A stretch of 64,000 nt of DNA, taken from positions 186,001 through 250,000 of the forward strand of contig NZ_JBHSDY010000007.1 in the NCBI RefSeq assembly GCF_042651965.1. Direction: 5' to 3'. The stretch's first letter is position 1. Each line of letters begins with the position of its first letter. Below, in pieces: positions 34,005 through 42,430 of this stretch. The position numbers were made by a program, and so were the translations under genes. Under the pieces are notes generated by a model. It had not been told where the DNA came from, made no database searches, and was given only the letters and a program-made list of their open reading frames with translations. Source of the DNA: Castellaniella hirudinis. GTDB lineage: Bacteria > Pseudomonadota > Gammaproteobacteria > Burkholderiales > Burkholderiaceae_B.

Positions 34005-35783
34005 CTACTCCTCGACGTACCAGGTGTCCTCCGACAACATCACCTGCTGGTGACCATAGCCGGCCGGCATCATCGGGAAGCAGTTCTGCAGCGGCACCAC
34101 CGCCACGTCCAGGAAATACGGCCCGTCGTGCGCCATGCACGCGGCCAGCGCCGCGTCCAGGTCGCGCGGATGCTCGACCCGCGCCGCACCCCAGCCAAAG
34201 GCGCCCGCCAGGGCCACGAAATCCGGGATCGAGGCGTTGTAGCTATGGCTGTAGCGGCCTTCGTGGATCAGTTCCTGCCACTGGCGCACCATGCCCATGT
34301 GGCCGTTGTTGCACAGGATCAGCTTGACCGGCGCGCGGTGCTGCGCGGCCGTGGCCAGTTCCTGGATGTTCATCAGCACGGACGCATCGCCGCTGACGCA
34401 GACCACCGGCTTGTCGGGATGCGCGATCTGCGCGCCGATGGCGGCCGGCAGCCCGTAGCCCATGGTGCCCGCCCCGCCGGAAGTCAGCCAGCGGTTGGGC
34501 CGGTCGATGCCGATGTACTGGGCGGCCCACATCTGGTGCTGGCCCACGTCGGTGGACACGACGGCGTCGCGCCCGGCCAGCAGCCGGTCGATGCGCCGCA
34601 TCAGGTCCTGCGGCAGGATGACCTCGTCCGAAGGCGGGAACTTCAGGCAATCGCGCGCCTGCCAGACGGCGATGCGCTGCCACCATTCGTCCAGGCGTCC
34701 GGATTCCAGCGGATATTGGCCCAGTTCCTTGTGCAGGGCGCGCAGCAGCGGATAGCAATCGCCCACCAGCGCCACGTCGGCGCGCACGACCTTGTCGATC
34801 GAAGCCGGGTCGATGTCCAGGTGGATCTTGTCGGCGTGCGGACAGAAATCCGACAGCCGGCCGGTGATGCGGTCGTCAAAGCGCGCGCCCACGCAGACGA
34901 TCAGATCCGCGTGGTGCATCGCCAGGTTCGCCTGCAGCGTGCCGTGCATGCCCAGCATGCCCAGGAACTGCTTGTCGCCCGCCGGATAGGCGCCCAGGCC
35001 CATCAGCGTCAGGGTGCAGGGCGACCCGGTCGCCTGCACCAGGCTGCGAAAAGCGTGGCAGGCATCAACACCCGAATTGATCAGGCCGCCCCCGCCGTAG
35101 AACACCGGACGGCGCGCGCGGGCGATCAGCGCGGCGGCGCGTTTCAGTGCGGCTTCCGTCACCGGCGCCAGCGGCTCGGCGGCGGTCTCGGGCTCCAGGT
35201 CCGCGACGGCGTGCTCCGGCGGCACGCGAGCGATCTGCAGGTCCTTGGGGAAGTCCAGCAGCACCGGGCCCGGACGGCCGGCGCGCGTCAGGCGCAGGGC
35301 TTTGGCCGCCAGGTCGGCGATGTCCTCGGACCGGCGCACCTGGGCATTCCATTTGGTGACCGGACGCGAAATCCCGACCGCGTCGCATTCCTGGAAGGCG
35401 TCGGTGCCGATGGCGCCGGTGACCACCTGGCCGCTGACGCACAACACGGGGATCGAATCGCACAGCGCGTCCAGCAGCCCGGTGGTGGTGTTGGCCATCC
35501 CCGGCCCCGAGGTCACGAAGACCACGCCGGGACGGCCCGTGGAGCGCGCATAACCTTCGGCGGCGTGCATGGCAGCCTGCTCGTGGCGCACCAGAATGTG
35601 GCGGAGGCGCGGCTCGGCATACAGGGCGTCGTACAGCGGCAGCACCGCACCGCCCGGATAGCCGAACACCGTGTCCACCCCCAGGGCGATCAAGGTCTCC
35701 AGCAGGACTTCGGCGCCATTGCGGTCGAGGGCGGGGGCGGGGGCGGGGGCCTGAGCGGCCTGGACGGGATGGAGAGCATTCAC
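34005..35783 (-). CDS. ilvB: acetolactate synthase large subunit (thiamine diphosphate enzyme), orphan
   Basis: A 592-residue ThDP enzyme that joins two pyruvates, or pyruvate and 2-oxobutyrate, in branched-chain amino acid synthesis. Landmarks: VFGYPGGAVLPLYDALY, the catalytic glutamate in LVRHEQAAMHAAEGYA, FQECDAVGISRPVTKWN, GARFDDRITGRL and the ThDP motif GDASVLMNIQELATAAQ ending in NNGHMGMVRQW. The start is GTG 35783 with AGGTGA about 9 bases upstream; an ATG one base further on is out of frame. The N-terminal extension is Ala/Pro-rich (AQAPAPAPA). No ilvH small subunit or ilvC lies nearby, unlike the usual ilvIHC operon, so this may be a second isozyme with a catabolic or specialised role. 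Confidence 0.85.
   Translation of the reverse strand: MNALHPVQAAQAPAPAPALDRNGAEVLLETLIALGVDTVFGYPGGAVLPLYDALYAEPRLRHILVRHEQAAMHAAEGYARSTGRPGVVFVTSGPGMANTTTGLLDALCDSIPVLCVSGQVVTGAIGTDAFQECDAVGISRPVTKWNAQVRRSEDIADLAAKALRLTRAGRPGPVLLDFPKDLQIARVPPEHAVADLEPETAAEPLAPVTEAALKRAAALIARARRPVFYGGGGLINSGVDACHAFRSLVQATGSPCTLTLMGLGAYPAGDKQFLGMLGMHGTLQANLAMHHADLIVCVGARFDDRITGRLSDFCPHADKIHLDIDPASIDKVVRADVALVGDCYPLLRALHKELGQYPLESGRLDEWWQRIAVWQARDCLKFPPSDEVILPQDLMRRIDRLLAGRDAVVSTDVGQHQMWAAQYIGIDRPNRWLTSGGAGTMGYGLPAAIGAQIAHPDKPVVCVSGDASVLMNIQELATAAQHRAPVKLILCNNGHMGMVRQWQELIHEGRYSHSYNASIPDFVALAGAFGWGAARVEHPRDLDAALAACMAHDGPYFLDVAVVPLQNCFPMMPAGYGHQQVMLSEDTWYVEE
35731..35750. repeat. hexamer microsatellite in the ilvB N-terminal region
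   Basis: Three units of GGCGGG (plus strand) encode Ala-Pro repeats near residues 12-18 of the acetolactate synthase. Changes by whole hexamers would keep the frame. Confidence 0.65.
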
Positions 35784-35949
35784 GGGCGGTTCACCTGGAC
35801 GGAAGGATCGGGGATACCGGGCCGGCCCCCTCATGCGCGATGGCCCCCGGCAGGATCGCCGCCGGAGCGAGTGGACTTGCGGACGACATCCCAAGGATAA
35901 TGAGGGCAGTTTATCCCTTTTCGATCCAGCCCCTTCCCGATCGCATCCC

Positions 35950-36429
35950 ATGGCCATCCCCCGCTTGCCCTGGCACGCCGTGCGCGTCTCGACCCTGCAC
36001 GGCACCGGCGTCTTCGCCACGCGCGACATCCCCGCCGACACCCGGATCCTGGACTACGCGGGGCGGCGCCTGACGCCGGAACAGGCCGACGCCCGCTGGC
36101 CGGTCAATCCCGACGACCCTTATCACACCTTTTATTTCGCGCTCAGCGGCGGATCGGTGATCGACGGCGGCCGGCGCGGCAACGACGCCCGCTGGATCAA
36201 CCACGGCTGCGCGCCCAACTGCGAAGCGCGCGAAAACGACGACGGCACCCGCGTGGCGATCTACGCGCTGCGGGACATCCCGGCGGGCGCGGAACTGCTC
36301 TACGACTACGGCCTGGTGATCGACGAGCCGCTCACCCGCACGCTGAAACGCCATTACCGCTGCCGCTGCGGCGCATCCGCCTGCCGGGGCACGATGCTGG
36401 CGCTGCAGGACAAGTCTCAAAAGCCTTAA
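35950..36429 (+). CDS. SET-domain protein-lysine methyltransferase-like protein
   Basis: A 159-residue single-domain SET protein. GTGVFATRDIPADTRILDYAG is the N-terminal SET strand, RWINHGCAPNCEA is the NHSCxPN-type SAM-binding motif (S replaced by G), ELLYDYG is the second conserved motif, and CRCGASACRGTM is a post-SET cysteine cluster. Such bacterial proteins use S-adenosylmethionine to methylate lysines; the target is unknown. ATG 35950 begins the homologous region. It has no operon partner, being divergent from ilvB across a 166-base gap and followed after 101 bases by a TRAP operon. Confidence 0.88.
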   Translation: MAIPRLPWHAVRVSTLHGTGVFATRDIPADTRILDYAGRRLTPEQADARWPVNPDDPYHTFYFALSGGSVIDGGRRGNDARWINHGCAPNCEARENDDGTRVAIYALRDIPAGAELLYDYGLVIDEPLTRTLKRHYRCRCGASACRGTMLALQDKSQKP

Positions 36430-36530
36430 AGCCTAAAGAGACACCGGGGATTGCACCGACAGGCAAGCGGGTCATTTCGCTGTAGGATTCAGTGTTGCCA
36501 TCCGGCCTGCTCTACGCCATACCCCGATCC

Positions 36531-37061
36531 ATGCCCGACGACCACGCTGCCGATTCCGGCGCCGACGACCTTTCCGAATTCACTCCGCCTGCCGATCCCC
36601 CCTTGCGCGTCCCGCTGCGATTCGAGGACTGGCTGACGGTATTGACCTTGGGCACCCTGGCCTGCATCACCCTGGCCAATGTGATCGTCCGCTACCTGAC
36701 GGCCGAATCCTTCGCCTGGACAGAGGAAATCTCCATCTTCCTGCTGATCGTGCTGACCCTGAGCGCCAGTTCTTCGGCCTTCGTCCGCCTGCTGCACATC
36801 CGCATCGAGCTGCTGGCCGACGGCGGCAGCCCCGGACGGCGGCGCCGCTTCGCCCTGTCTGCAGGCGCGGTATCGCTGCTGTTCTTCGCCGGCCTGACGG
36901 TCCTGCTGGGCCGCATGGCCCTGGACGAATACAACTGGGGCGACACCTCGCCGGCCATCGGCGTGCCCACCTGGTGGTATTCCATGTGGCTGCCGATCCT
37001 GTCGGCGGTCATCACCCTGCGGCTGGCCGGCATCCTGCGACGCACCTGGGAGCAGTCATGA
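36531..37061 (+). CDS. TRAP transporter small permease subunit (DctQ family), third system
   Basis: A 176-residue protein with an acidic N-terminal tail of about 35 residues and four transmembrane helices. SFAWTEEISIFLLIVLTLSASSSAFVRLLHIRIELL is the DctQ core. A GTG at 36492 is in frame, but ATG 36531 fits the family better. The stop overlaps the large permease start (ATGA). Confidence 0.88.
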   Translation: MPDDHAADSGADDLSEFTPPADPPLRVPLRFEDWLTVLTLGTLACITLANVIVRYLTAESFAWTEEISIFLLIVLTLSASSSAFVRLLHIRIELLADGGSPGRRRRFALSAGAVSLLFFAGLTVLLGRMALDEYNWGDTSPAIGVPTWWYSMWLPILSAVITLRLAGILRRTWEQS

Positions 37062-38356
37062 TCCCTACCCTGCTGTTCGCGCTGTTCATCGTCCTGATGG
37101 TCATCGGCGTGCCCGTGGGCATCGCCCTGGGGGCGGCCGGCACGCTGGCCATCGCCCTGGCCAACCCCGACACCCACTGGTTCGGCCTGATGGCGGTCTC
37201 ACAGAGCTTTTACGCCGGCCTGGCCAAATACCCGCTGCTGGCCATCCCCATGTTCGTGCTGGTGGGCTCGATCTTCGACCGCTCCGGCGTCGCCGCCAAG
37301 CTGGTGCGGCTGGCCCAGTCCATCACCGGCAACGGCCCCGGCATGCTGGCCGTGGTCGCCATCACCGTCGCCATGTTCCTGGGCGGCATCTCCGGCTCCG
37401 GCCCGGCCTGCGCCGCCGCCGTGGGCGCCATCATGATCGGCGCCATGAACCGCGCCGGCTATCCGCGCGCCTATTCGGCCAGCGTGGTGGCGGCGGGCGC
37501 GGCCACCGACATCCTGATTCCGCCCTCGATCGCCATGATCGTCTATTCGGTCCTGGTGCCGCAGGCCTCGGTGCCGGCGCTGTTCGCGGCAGGCATGTTC
37601 CCGGGCATCCTGGCCGGCATCGGGCTGATCATCCCGGCCGTGTGGCTGGCGCGTCGCCACAAGATGGGCGCGGCCGCCCGCGCCGAGCCTCGCCCGCCCT
37701 TCTGGCGCAGCCTGTTCGAAGCCATCCCCGGACTGGCCGCCCCCGTCATCATCCTGGGCGGCATGCGCATGGGCTATTTCACGCCCACCGAAGCCGCCGT
37801 GGTCGCCGTGTTCTACGGCCTGCTGATCGGCATGCTCGTGCATCGCACCATCCGCCTGCGCGACCTGTTCCCCATCCTGCGCGAGGCGGGCGAACTGTCC
37901 GCCGTCATCATGCTGATCGTCACGCTGGCGGGGATTTTCGCCTGGTCGCTGTCCACCCTGTCGATCATCGACCCCATCACCAATGCCATCGTGCATTCGG
38001 GCCTGGGGCAGTACAGCGTGCTGACGCTGCTGATCCTGCTGCTGATCGTGGCGGGCATGTTCCTGGACGGGATCTCGATCTTCCTGATCTTCGTGCCGCT
38101 GATCCAGCCGGTCGCCCAGGCCTTCGGCTGGGATCTGGTGTGGCTGGGCGTGGTGCTGACGCTGATGGTCGCGGTGGGCCAGTTCACGCCGCCGGTGGCC
38201 GTCAACCTGATGGTCTCCAGCAAGATCGCCCGCATCCCGATGGAAAGCACGGTGCCCTGGGTGCTGTGGCTGGTGGGCGGCATGCTCTGCACCCTGATCC
38301 TGGTGGTGATCTTTCCGCAGATCGCGCTCTGGCTGCCCCATTATCTGGGATACTGA
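37058..38356 (+). CDS. TRAP transporter large permease subunit (DctM family), third system
   Basis: A 432-residue integral membrane protein of about 12 helices. Landmarks: YPLLAIPMFVLVGSIFDRSG, GGISGSGPACAAAVGAIMIGAM, AGAATDILIPPSIAMIVYSV and YFTPTEAAVVAVFYGLL, ending FTPPVAVNLMVSSKIARIP. It overlaps the small permease gene by 4 bases and precedes the binding-protein gene by 21 bases, so it is the middle of a three-gene operon. The substrate cannot be inferred from neighbours. Confidence 0.93.
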   Translation: MIPTLLFALFIVLMVIGVPVGIALGAAGTLAIALANPDTHWFGLMAVSQSFYAGLAKYPLLAIPMFVLVGSIFDRSGVAAKLVRLAQSITGNGPGMLAVVAITVAMFLGGISGSGPACAAAVGAIMIGAMNRAGYPRAYSASVVAAGAATDILIPPSIAMIVYSVLVPQASVPALFAAGMFPGILAGIGLIIPAVWLARRHKMGAAARAEPRPPFWRSLFEAIPGLAAPVIILGGMRMGYFTPTEAAVVAVFYGLLIGMLVHRTIRLRDLFPILREAGELSAVIMLIVTLAGIFAWSLSTLSIIDPITNAIVHSGLGQYSVLTLLILLLIVAGMFLDGISIFLIFVPLIQPVAQAFGWDLVWLGVVLTLMVAVGQFTPPVAVNLMVSSKIARIPMESTVPWVLWLVGGMLCTLILVVIFPQIALWLPHYLGY

Positions 38357-38377
38357 TTTTTCAAAGAGGAGACTGAC

Positions 38378-39403
38378 ATGCGCTTCAAACAACTCATCGG
38401 CGCGGCCGCCCTGGCCTGCACGGCCCTGGTCACCGCCCTGCCGGCCCAGGCCGCCGACTACAAATCCGAATACAAGCTGTCCATCGTGGTGGGCACCAAC
38501 TTCCCCTGGGGCCAGGGGGCGGTGATCTGGTCCGATCTGGTCCGCGAGCGCACCAACGGCCGCATCAACATCAAGGTCTATCCGGGCACGTCCCTGGTCC
38601 AGGGCGACCAGACGCGCGAATTCACCGCCATCCGCCAGGGCGTGATCGACATGGCCATCGGCTCGACCATCAACTGGTCCCCGCAGGTCAAGGAACTGAA
38701 CATCTTCTCCCTGCCCTTCCTGATGCCCGACTATCCCGCCATCGACGCCCTGACCCAGGGCAAGGTCGGCGAGGACCTGTTCGGCATCCTGTCGAAAAAG
38801 GGCGTCGTGCCGCTTGCCTGGGGTGAAAACGGCTACCGCCAGTTGTCCAACTCCGCGCGCGAGGTCAAGACCCCCGAGGACGTCAAGGGCATGAAGCTGC
38901 GCGTGGTCGGTTCGCCGCTGTACATCGACATCTACACCGCACTGGGCGCCAACCCGACCCAGATGAGCTGGGCCGATGCGCAGCCCGCGCTCGCCAGCGG
39001 CGCCGTCGACGGCCAGGAAAATCCGCTGTCCATCTACGCCGGGGCCAAGCTCTACGACGTCGGCCAGAAATTCCTGAGCCTGTGGAACTACGTGGCCGAC
39101 CCGCTGGTCTTCGTCGTCAACCAGGACGTCTGGAACTCCTGGACGCCGGCCGACCAGAAGATCGTGCGCGAAGCCGCCATCGAGGCCGGCCGCCAGGAAA
39201 TCGTCATCGCCCGCAAAGGCGTGACCAACACCGACGACTCCCTGCTCAAGGAAATCGAAAGTCACGGCGTGAAGGTCACGGTGCTGTCGCCCGAGCAGAT
39301 CGGCGCCTTTGCCAAGGCCACCCAGCCGGTGTTCGACAAGTGGGCCAAGCAGATCGGCCCCGACCTGGTGAAGCAGGCGCAGGCCGACATCGCCAAGCGC
39401 TGA
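38378..39403 (+). CDS. TRAP transporter substrate-binding protein (DctP family), third system
   Basis: Periplasmic receptor of 341 residues with a signal peptide (RFKQLIGAAALACTALVTALPAQA, cleavage near residue 25). The ligand-binding arginine is in GMKLRVVGSPLYIDIYTALGANP, and GAVDGQENPLSIYAGAKL is the family signature. GAGGAGA precedes the ATG. A strong rho-independent terminator follows at 39424-39452, closing the operon. Confidence 0.93.
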   Translation: MRFKQLIGAAALACTALVTALPAQAADYKSEYKLSIVVGTNFPWGQGAVIWSDLVRERTNGRINIKVYPGTSLVQGDQTREFTAIRQGVIDMAIGSTINWSPQVKELNIFSLPFLMPDYPAIDALTQGKVGEDLFGILSKKGVVPLAWGENGYRQLSNSAREVKTPEDVKGMKLRVVGSPLYIDIYTALGANPTQMSWADAQPALASGAVDGQENPLSIYAGAKLYDVGQKFLSLWNYVADPLVFVVNQDVWNSWTPADQKIVREAAIEAGRQEIVIARKGVTNTDDSLLKEIESHGVKVTVLSPEQIGAFAKATQPVFDKWAKQIGPDLVKQAQADIAKR

Positions 39404-39423
39404 GCCGCACACGCAAGCCCTCG

Positions 39424-39452
39424 CCCGGCGGGCCACGGTCCGCCGGGTTTTT
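39424..39452 (+). terminator. rho-independent terminator after the third TRAP operon
   Basis: CCCGGCGG (39424-39431), 8-base loop, CCGCCGGG (39440-39447), then TTTTT. A perfect 8-bp GC stem followed at once by a T-run, 20 bases after the binding-protein stop. It is the clearest terminator in the window. Confidence 0.88.
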
Positions 39453-39471
39453 CGTGCCATCAGGAGCCCGC

Positions 39472-40269
39472 ATGCACACCGTCGAAATTCTTGGCACTCA
39501 GGTCGCCTACGCCGTCCACGGACAAGGGCCGGCGCTGGTGCTGGTGGCCGGCACGGGCGGCACCCTGGACAGCAACTGGGGGCATCTGGTCGAGCCCCTG
39601 GCGGCCCGCCACACGGTCATCCGGCCCGACTACTCCGGCTCGGGTGAAACCACTGATCCGCCCGGCGAATTCAGCCTGGCGCTGCTGGCGGCCCAGGTGC
39701 TCGCGGCGGCCGACGCGGCGGGCGCCGACACCTTCGACCTGGCCGGGTTTTCGCTGGGCGCCTGCGTGGCCGCGCACCTGGCGGCCGAACACCCCGGGCG
39801 CGTCCGCTCCCTGACCCTGCTGGCCGGATTTCCCACCGGCGACGATCCCCGCCTGCGCATGCAGTCGGCGCTCTGGCTCAATCTGATCCGCCACGATCCC
39901 CACGACTTCGCGCGGCTGGTCCTGCTGACCGGCTTCAGCCCCGCGTTCCTGGGGCGCATGGACGCGGCTCAGTTGCAGCAATGGGCCGACGCCGTCGTCG
40001 TCTCCAACCGCTGGGAAGGCATCACCCGCCAGATCCTGCTCGACACGCGCCTGGACATCCGCCCGCTGCTGCCCCGCATCACGGCGCCCACCCTGGTCAT
40101 CGGCTGCGCGCAAGACGCCATGGTGCCCAAGGAACACGCCCGCGCCCTGGCTGACGCCATTGCCGGCGCCCGCTACGCCGAACTGGACAGCGGCCATCTG
40201 GCGCCGTTCGAGCAGCCCGAGGCCTTCCTGGACCTGCTCACGACTTTCATCGACGCCCCGCGGGGCTGA
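39472..40269 (+). CDS. alpha/beta-hydrolase
   Basis: A 265-residue soluble alpha/beta-hydrolase. The oxyanion region is VLVAGTGGTLDSNW, the nucleophile elbow GFSLGA (about residue 93), the acid CAQDAMVPKEHA (about 215) and the histidine SGHLAPFEQPEAF (about 245), so the full Ser-Asp-His triad is present. CAGGAG precedes the ATG by about 6 bases. Substrate unknown; it lies after the TRAP terminator and 24 bases before a TSUP permease, with which it may form an operon. Confidence 0.88.
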   Translation: MHTVEILGTQVAYAVHGQGPALVLVAGTGGTLDSNWGHLVEPLAARHTVIRPDYSGSGETTDPPGEFSLALLAAQVLAAADAAGADTFDLAGFSLGACVAAHLAAEHPGRVRSLTLLAGFPTGDDPRLRMQSALWLNLIRHDPHDFARLVLLTGFSPAFLGRMDAAQLQQWADAVVVSNRWEGITRQILLDTRLDIRPLLPRITAPTLVIGCAQDAMVPKEHARALADAIAGARYAELDSGHLAPFEQPEAFLDLLTTFIDAPRG

Positions 40270-40293
40270 CACGCCCGTTGCGCGGCACCCATC

Positions 40294-41043
40294 ATGGAAA
40301 TCACCTTCGACGTCGCCGTCCTGCTGTTCTTCGTCGCGCTGCTGGCGGGCGTCATCGATGCCATCGCCGGAGGCGGCGGCCTGATCACGATCCCGGCGCT
40401 GCTGGCGGCGGGCCTGCCTCCCGGGGCGGCCATCGCCACCAACAAGGTCGGAGGCGTCGCGGCAGCGACCGCCGCCACACTGCACTTCCTGCGCATGCGC
40501 CAGATCGACCTGAAGCGCAGCCGCTGGATGATGCTGGGCGCTTTCCTGGGATCGCTGGCGGGCGGCATCGCCCTGACACGCATCGACAGCGGCGTGCTGC
40601 GCCAGGTGATCCCCTTCCTGCTGATCGGCTTCGCTCTGTACTTCCTGCTGTCGCCGCGCGTGGGTTCCGAAGACCGTGCCCAGCGCATCGCCCCCGCCCT
40701 GTACGCCGCCGCCGTGGCGCCGCTGATCGGCTTCTACGACGGCTTCTTCGGCCCGGGCACGGGCACCTTCCTGGCCATCTCCTGCGTCACGCTGCTGGGC
40801 TTCAACCTGGTCAAGGCCACGGCGCACGCCAAACTGCTGAACCTGTGCAGCAACAGCGCCGCCCTGGTCTTCTTCGCCCTGCACGGCAACATCGCCTGGG
40901 CCTTCGGCCTGCCGATCCTGGCGGGCCAGTGGATCGGCGGCACCATCGGCGCACGCCTGGCCGTCACGCGCGGCCACAAGCTGATCCGCGTCCTGATGGT
41001 GCTCATGGCGCTGATCGTCTCGGTGAAGATGCTGCTGGAGTGA
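40294..41043 (+). CDS. sulfite exporter TauE/SafE (TSUP) family permease
   Basis: A 249-residue membrane protein with about eight helices. The TSUP halves both show the characteristic glycine/proline pattern: IDAIAGGGGLITIPALLAAGLPPGAAIATNK (about 16-46) and GFYDGFFGPGTGTFLAISCVTLLGFNLVKATAHAK (about 147-181). Members export sulfite or sulfoacetate or carry other small anions. No sulfonate genes lie nearby, so the substrate is open. Confidence 0.92.
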   Translation: MEITFDVAVLLFFVALLAGVIDAIAGGGGLITIPALLAAGLPPGAAIATNKVGGVAAATAATLHFLRMRQIDLKRSRWMMLGAFLGSLAGGIALTRIDSGVLRQVIPFLLIGFALYFLLSPRVGSEDRAQRIAPALYAAAVAPLIGFYDGFFGPGTGTFLAISCVTLLGFNLVKATAHAKLLNLCSNSAALVFFALHGNIAWAFGLPILAGQWIGGTIGARLAVTRGHKLIRVLMVLMALIVSVKMLLE

Positions 41044-41106
41044 ATCCGCGTGACGGGCCGTCCCGCCGGACCGTGCTCCATCGTGTGCGTAGCAGGACGC
41101 AGGCGG

Positions 41107-41655
41107 TCAAACGGCCTCGCGCAGGCAGCGCACTTCCAGGCTGACGTCCCCGCGTTCGCACGACACCCAGGCCGTGCGGTCCGTGATGTTCACGCTCAGG
41201 CTCATGTTGCGTTCGGCCAGCGCCGCCAGCGCGCGCGAGGCCTCGGTCTCCAGGACCCAGACCTGCAGATTGGCGGCCCGGCCCAGCTTGTCGCGCACTC
41301 CGGCCCACCAGACGTCCGCGCCCCGGCCATAGGCCAGCACGATGACCTGATCGGCCCGGCCGCAGGCTTTCAGCAGGCGGCGCTCGTCGGGCAGGCCGAT
41401 CTCGACCCACTGCACGATCGCGCCGGTCAGATCCAGGTTCCAGAGGTCCGGCTCGTCCGTGTCGCTCAGGCCTTTGGTGAAGACCAGCCGTTCGTCGGCC
41501 TCGACCCACAGGGCATAGGCCAGCAGCCGCACCATCAGGCGCTCGTCGGTCTCGGACGGATGCCGGGCGACGGTGACGGCATGGGTGCCATAATAGGCGC
41601 GGTCATTGTCCGCGACATGCAATTCGGCTTTGTAAATGGTGGCGCGCAGAGCCAT
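41107..41655 (-). CDS. yaeQ: YaeQ family protein
   Basis: A 182-residue cytoplasmic protein, the same length as E. coli YaeQ. MALRATIYKAELHVADNDRAYY at the N-terminus and the ending VSLEVRCL are family hallmarks, as is QWVEIGLPDERRLLKACGRADQV. The fold is related to PD-(D/E)XK nucleases, but no enzyme function is established. The frame is open upstream to 41817, but homology and length fix the start at ATG 41655. It diverges from paaY. Confidence 0.92.
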   Translation of the reverse strand: MALRATIYKAELHVADNDRAYYGTHAVTVARHPSETDERLMVRLLAYALWVEADERLVFTKGLSDTDEPDLWNLDLTGAIVQWVEIGLPDERRLLKACGRADQVIVLAYGRGADVWWAGVRDKLGRAANLQVWVLETEASRALAALAERNMSLSVNITDRTAWVSCERGDVSLEVRCLREAV

Positions 41656-41815
41656 GGATGATCCGGCGGGAGGGTGAGCAAGGGCAAGAGACGTTCCCTT
41701 GAGGCACCCGGATGATAATCCATCCCCCCACCGGGGGCCAATGCGCGGCATGACCGTCCGGGCCCGCCTGACGGTCGCATCGCGTCCCATCCGCCCCCCC
41801 TTTTCGGAGTCTCCC

Positions 41816-42430
41816 ATGCCCTGTTATTCGTTCGAAGGCCTGACACCGGTCGTCCACCCCAGTGCTTACGTCCACCCCACCGCTGTCCTGATCGGCGACG
41901 TGATCATCGGCCCCGGCGTCTATGTCGCCCCACTGGCCAGCCTGCGCGGCGACTTCGGGCGCCTGATCCTGGAGGAAGGCTCGAATCTGCAGGATCACTG
42001 CATGATGCACGGCTATAGCGACGCTGAAACCATCGTCAGGCGCAACGGTCACATCGGCCATGGCGCCATCATCCACGGCTGCGAGATCGGAGAAAACACC
42101 CTGGTCGGCATGAACGCGGTCGTCATGGACGGCGCCGTGATCGGGCCCGACAGCATTGTGGCGGCCATGAGTTTCGTCAAGATCGGCTTCCAGAGCCAGC
42201 CCCGTCAGTTGCTGGCAGGCTCGCCTGCACGCGTCGTCCGCGCCATCACCGACGAGGATCTGCGCTGGAAAGGCCTGGCCACCCAGGAATATCAGGCCTT
42301 GGTCGGACGCAGCGCCGGCAGCATGATCGAGACACCGCCGCTGCGCGAGATCGAACCCGACCGGCCGCGTCTGAGCGGAGTGACGGATCTGGGCGCCGTC
42401 CGCCGGGCACAGACGCCCTCGTCTACTTGA
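41816..42430 (+). CDS. paaY: PaaY-type gamma-carbonic-anhydrase-fold thioesterase
   Basis: A 204-residue left-handed beta-helix protein built of hexapeptide repeats (VHPTAVLIGDVIIGPGVYVAP, SLRGDFGR, GHIGHGAIIHGCEIGENTLVGMNAVVMDGAVIG). The zinc histidines are in QDHCMMHG and GHIGHGAIIHG. The C-terminal helix region (WKGLATQEYQALVGR, PPLREIEPDRPRL) is close to E. coli PaaY, a thioesterase that removes inhibitory CoA adducts in phenylacetate degradation; the related CaiE is an alternative. No other paa genes are in the window. Its last 8 bases overlap the end of the converging amn gene. Confidence 0.82.
   Translation: MPCYSFEGLTPVVHPSAYVHPTAVLIGDVIIGPGVYVAPLASLRGDFGRLILEEGSNLQDHCMMHGYSDAETIVRRNGHIGHGAIIHGCEIGENTLVGMNAVVMDGAVIGPDSIVAAMSFVKIGFQSQPRQLLAGSPARVVRAITDEDLRWKGLATQEYQALVGRSAGSMIETPPLREIEPDRPRLSGVTDLGAVRRAQTPSST

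Noticed and set aside
37199..39460. A 753-codon minus-strand frame opposite the third TRAP operon
   Set aside because: His/Gln/Asp-rich shadow sequence; the TRAP genes read correctly on the plus strand.
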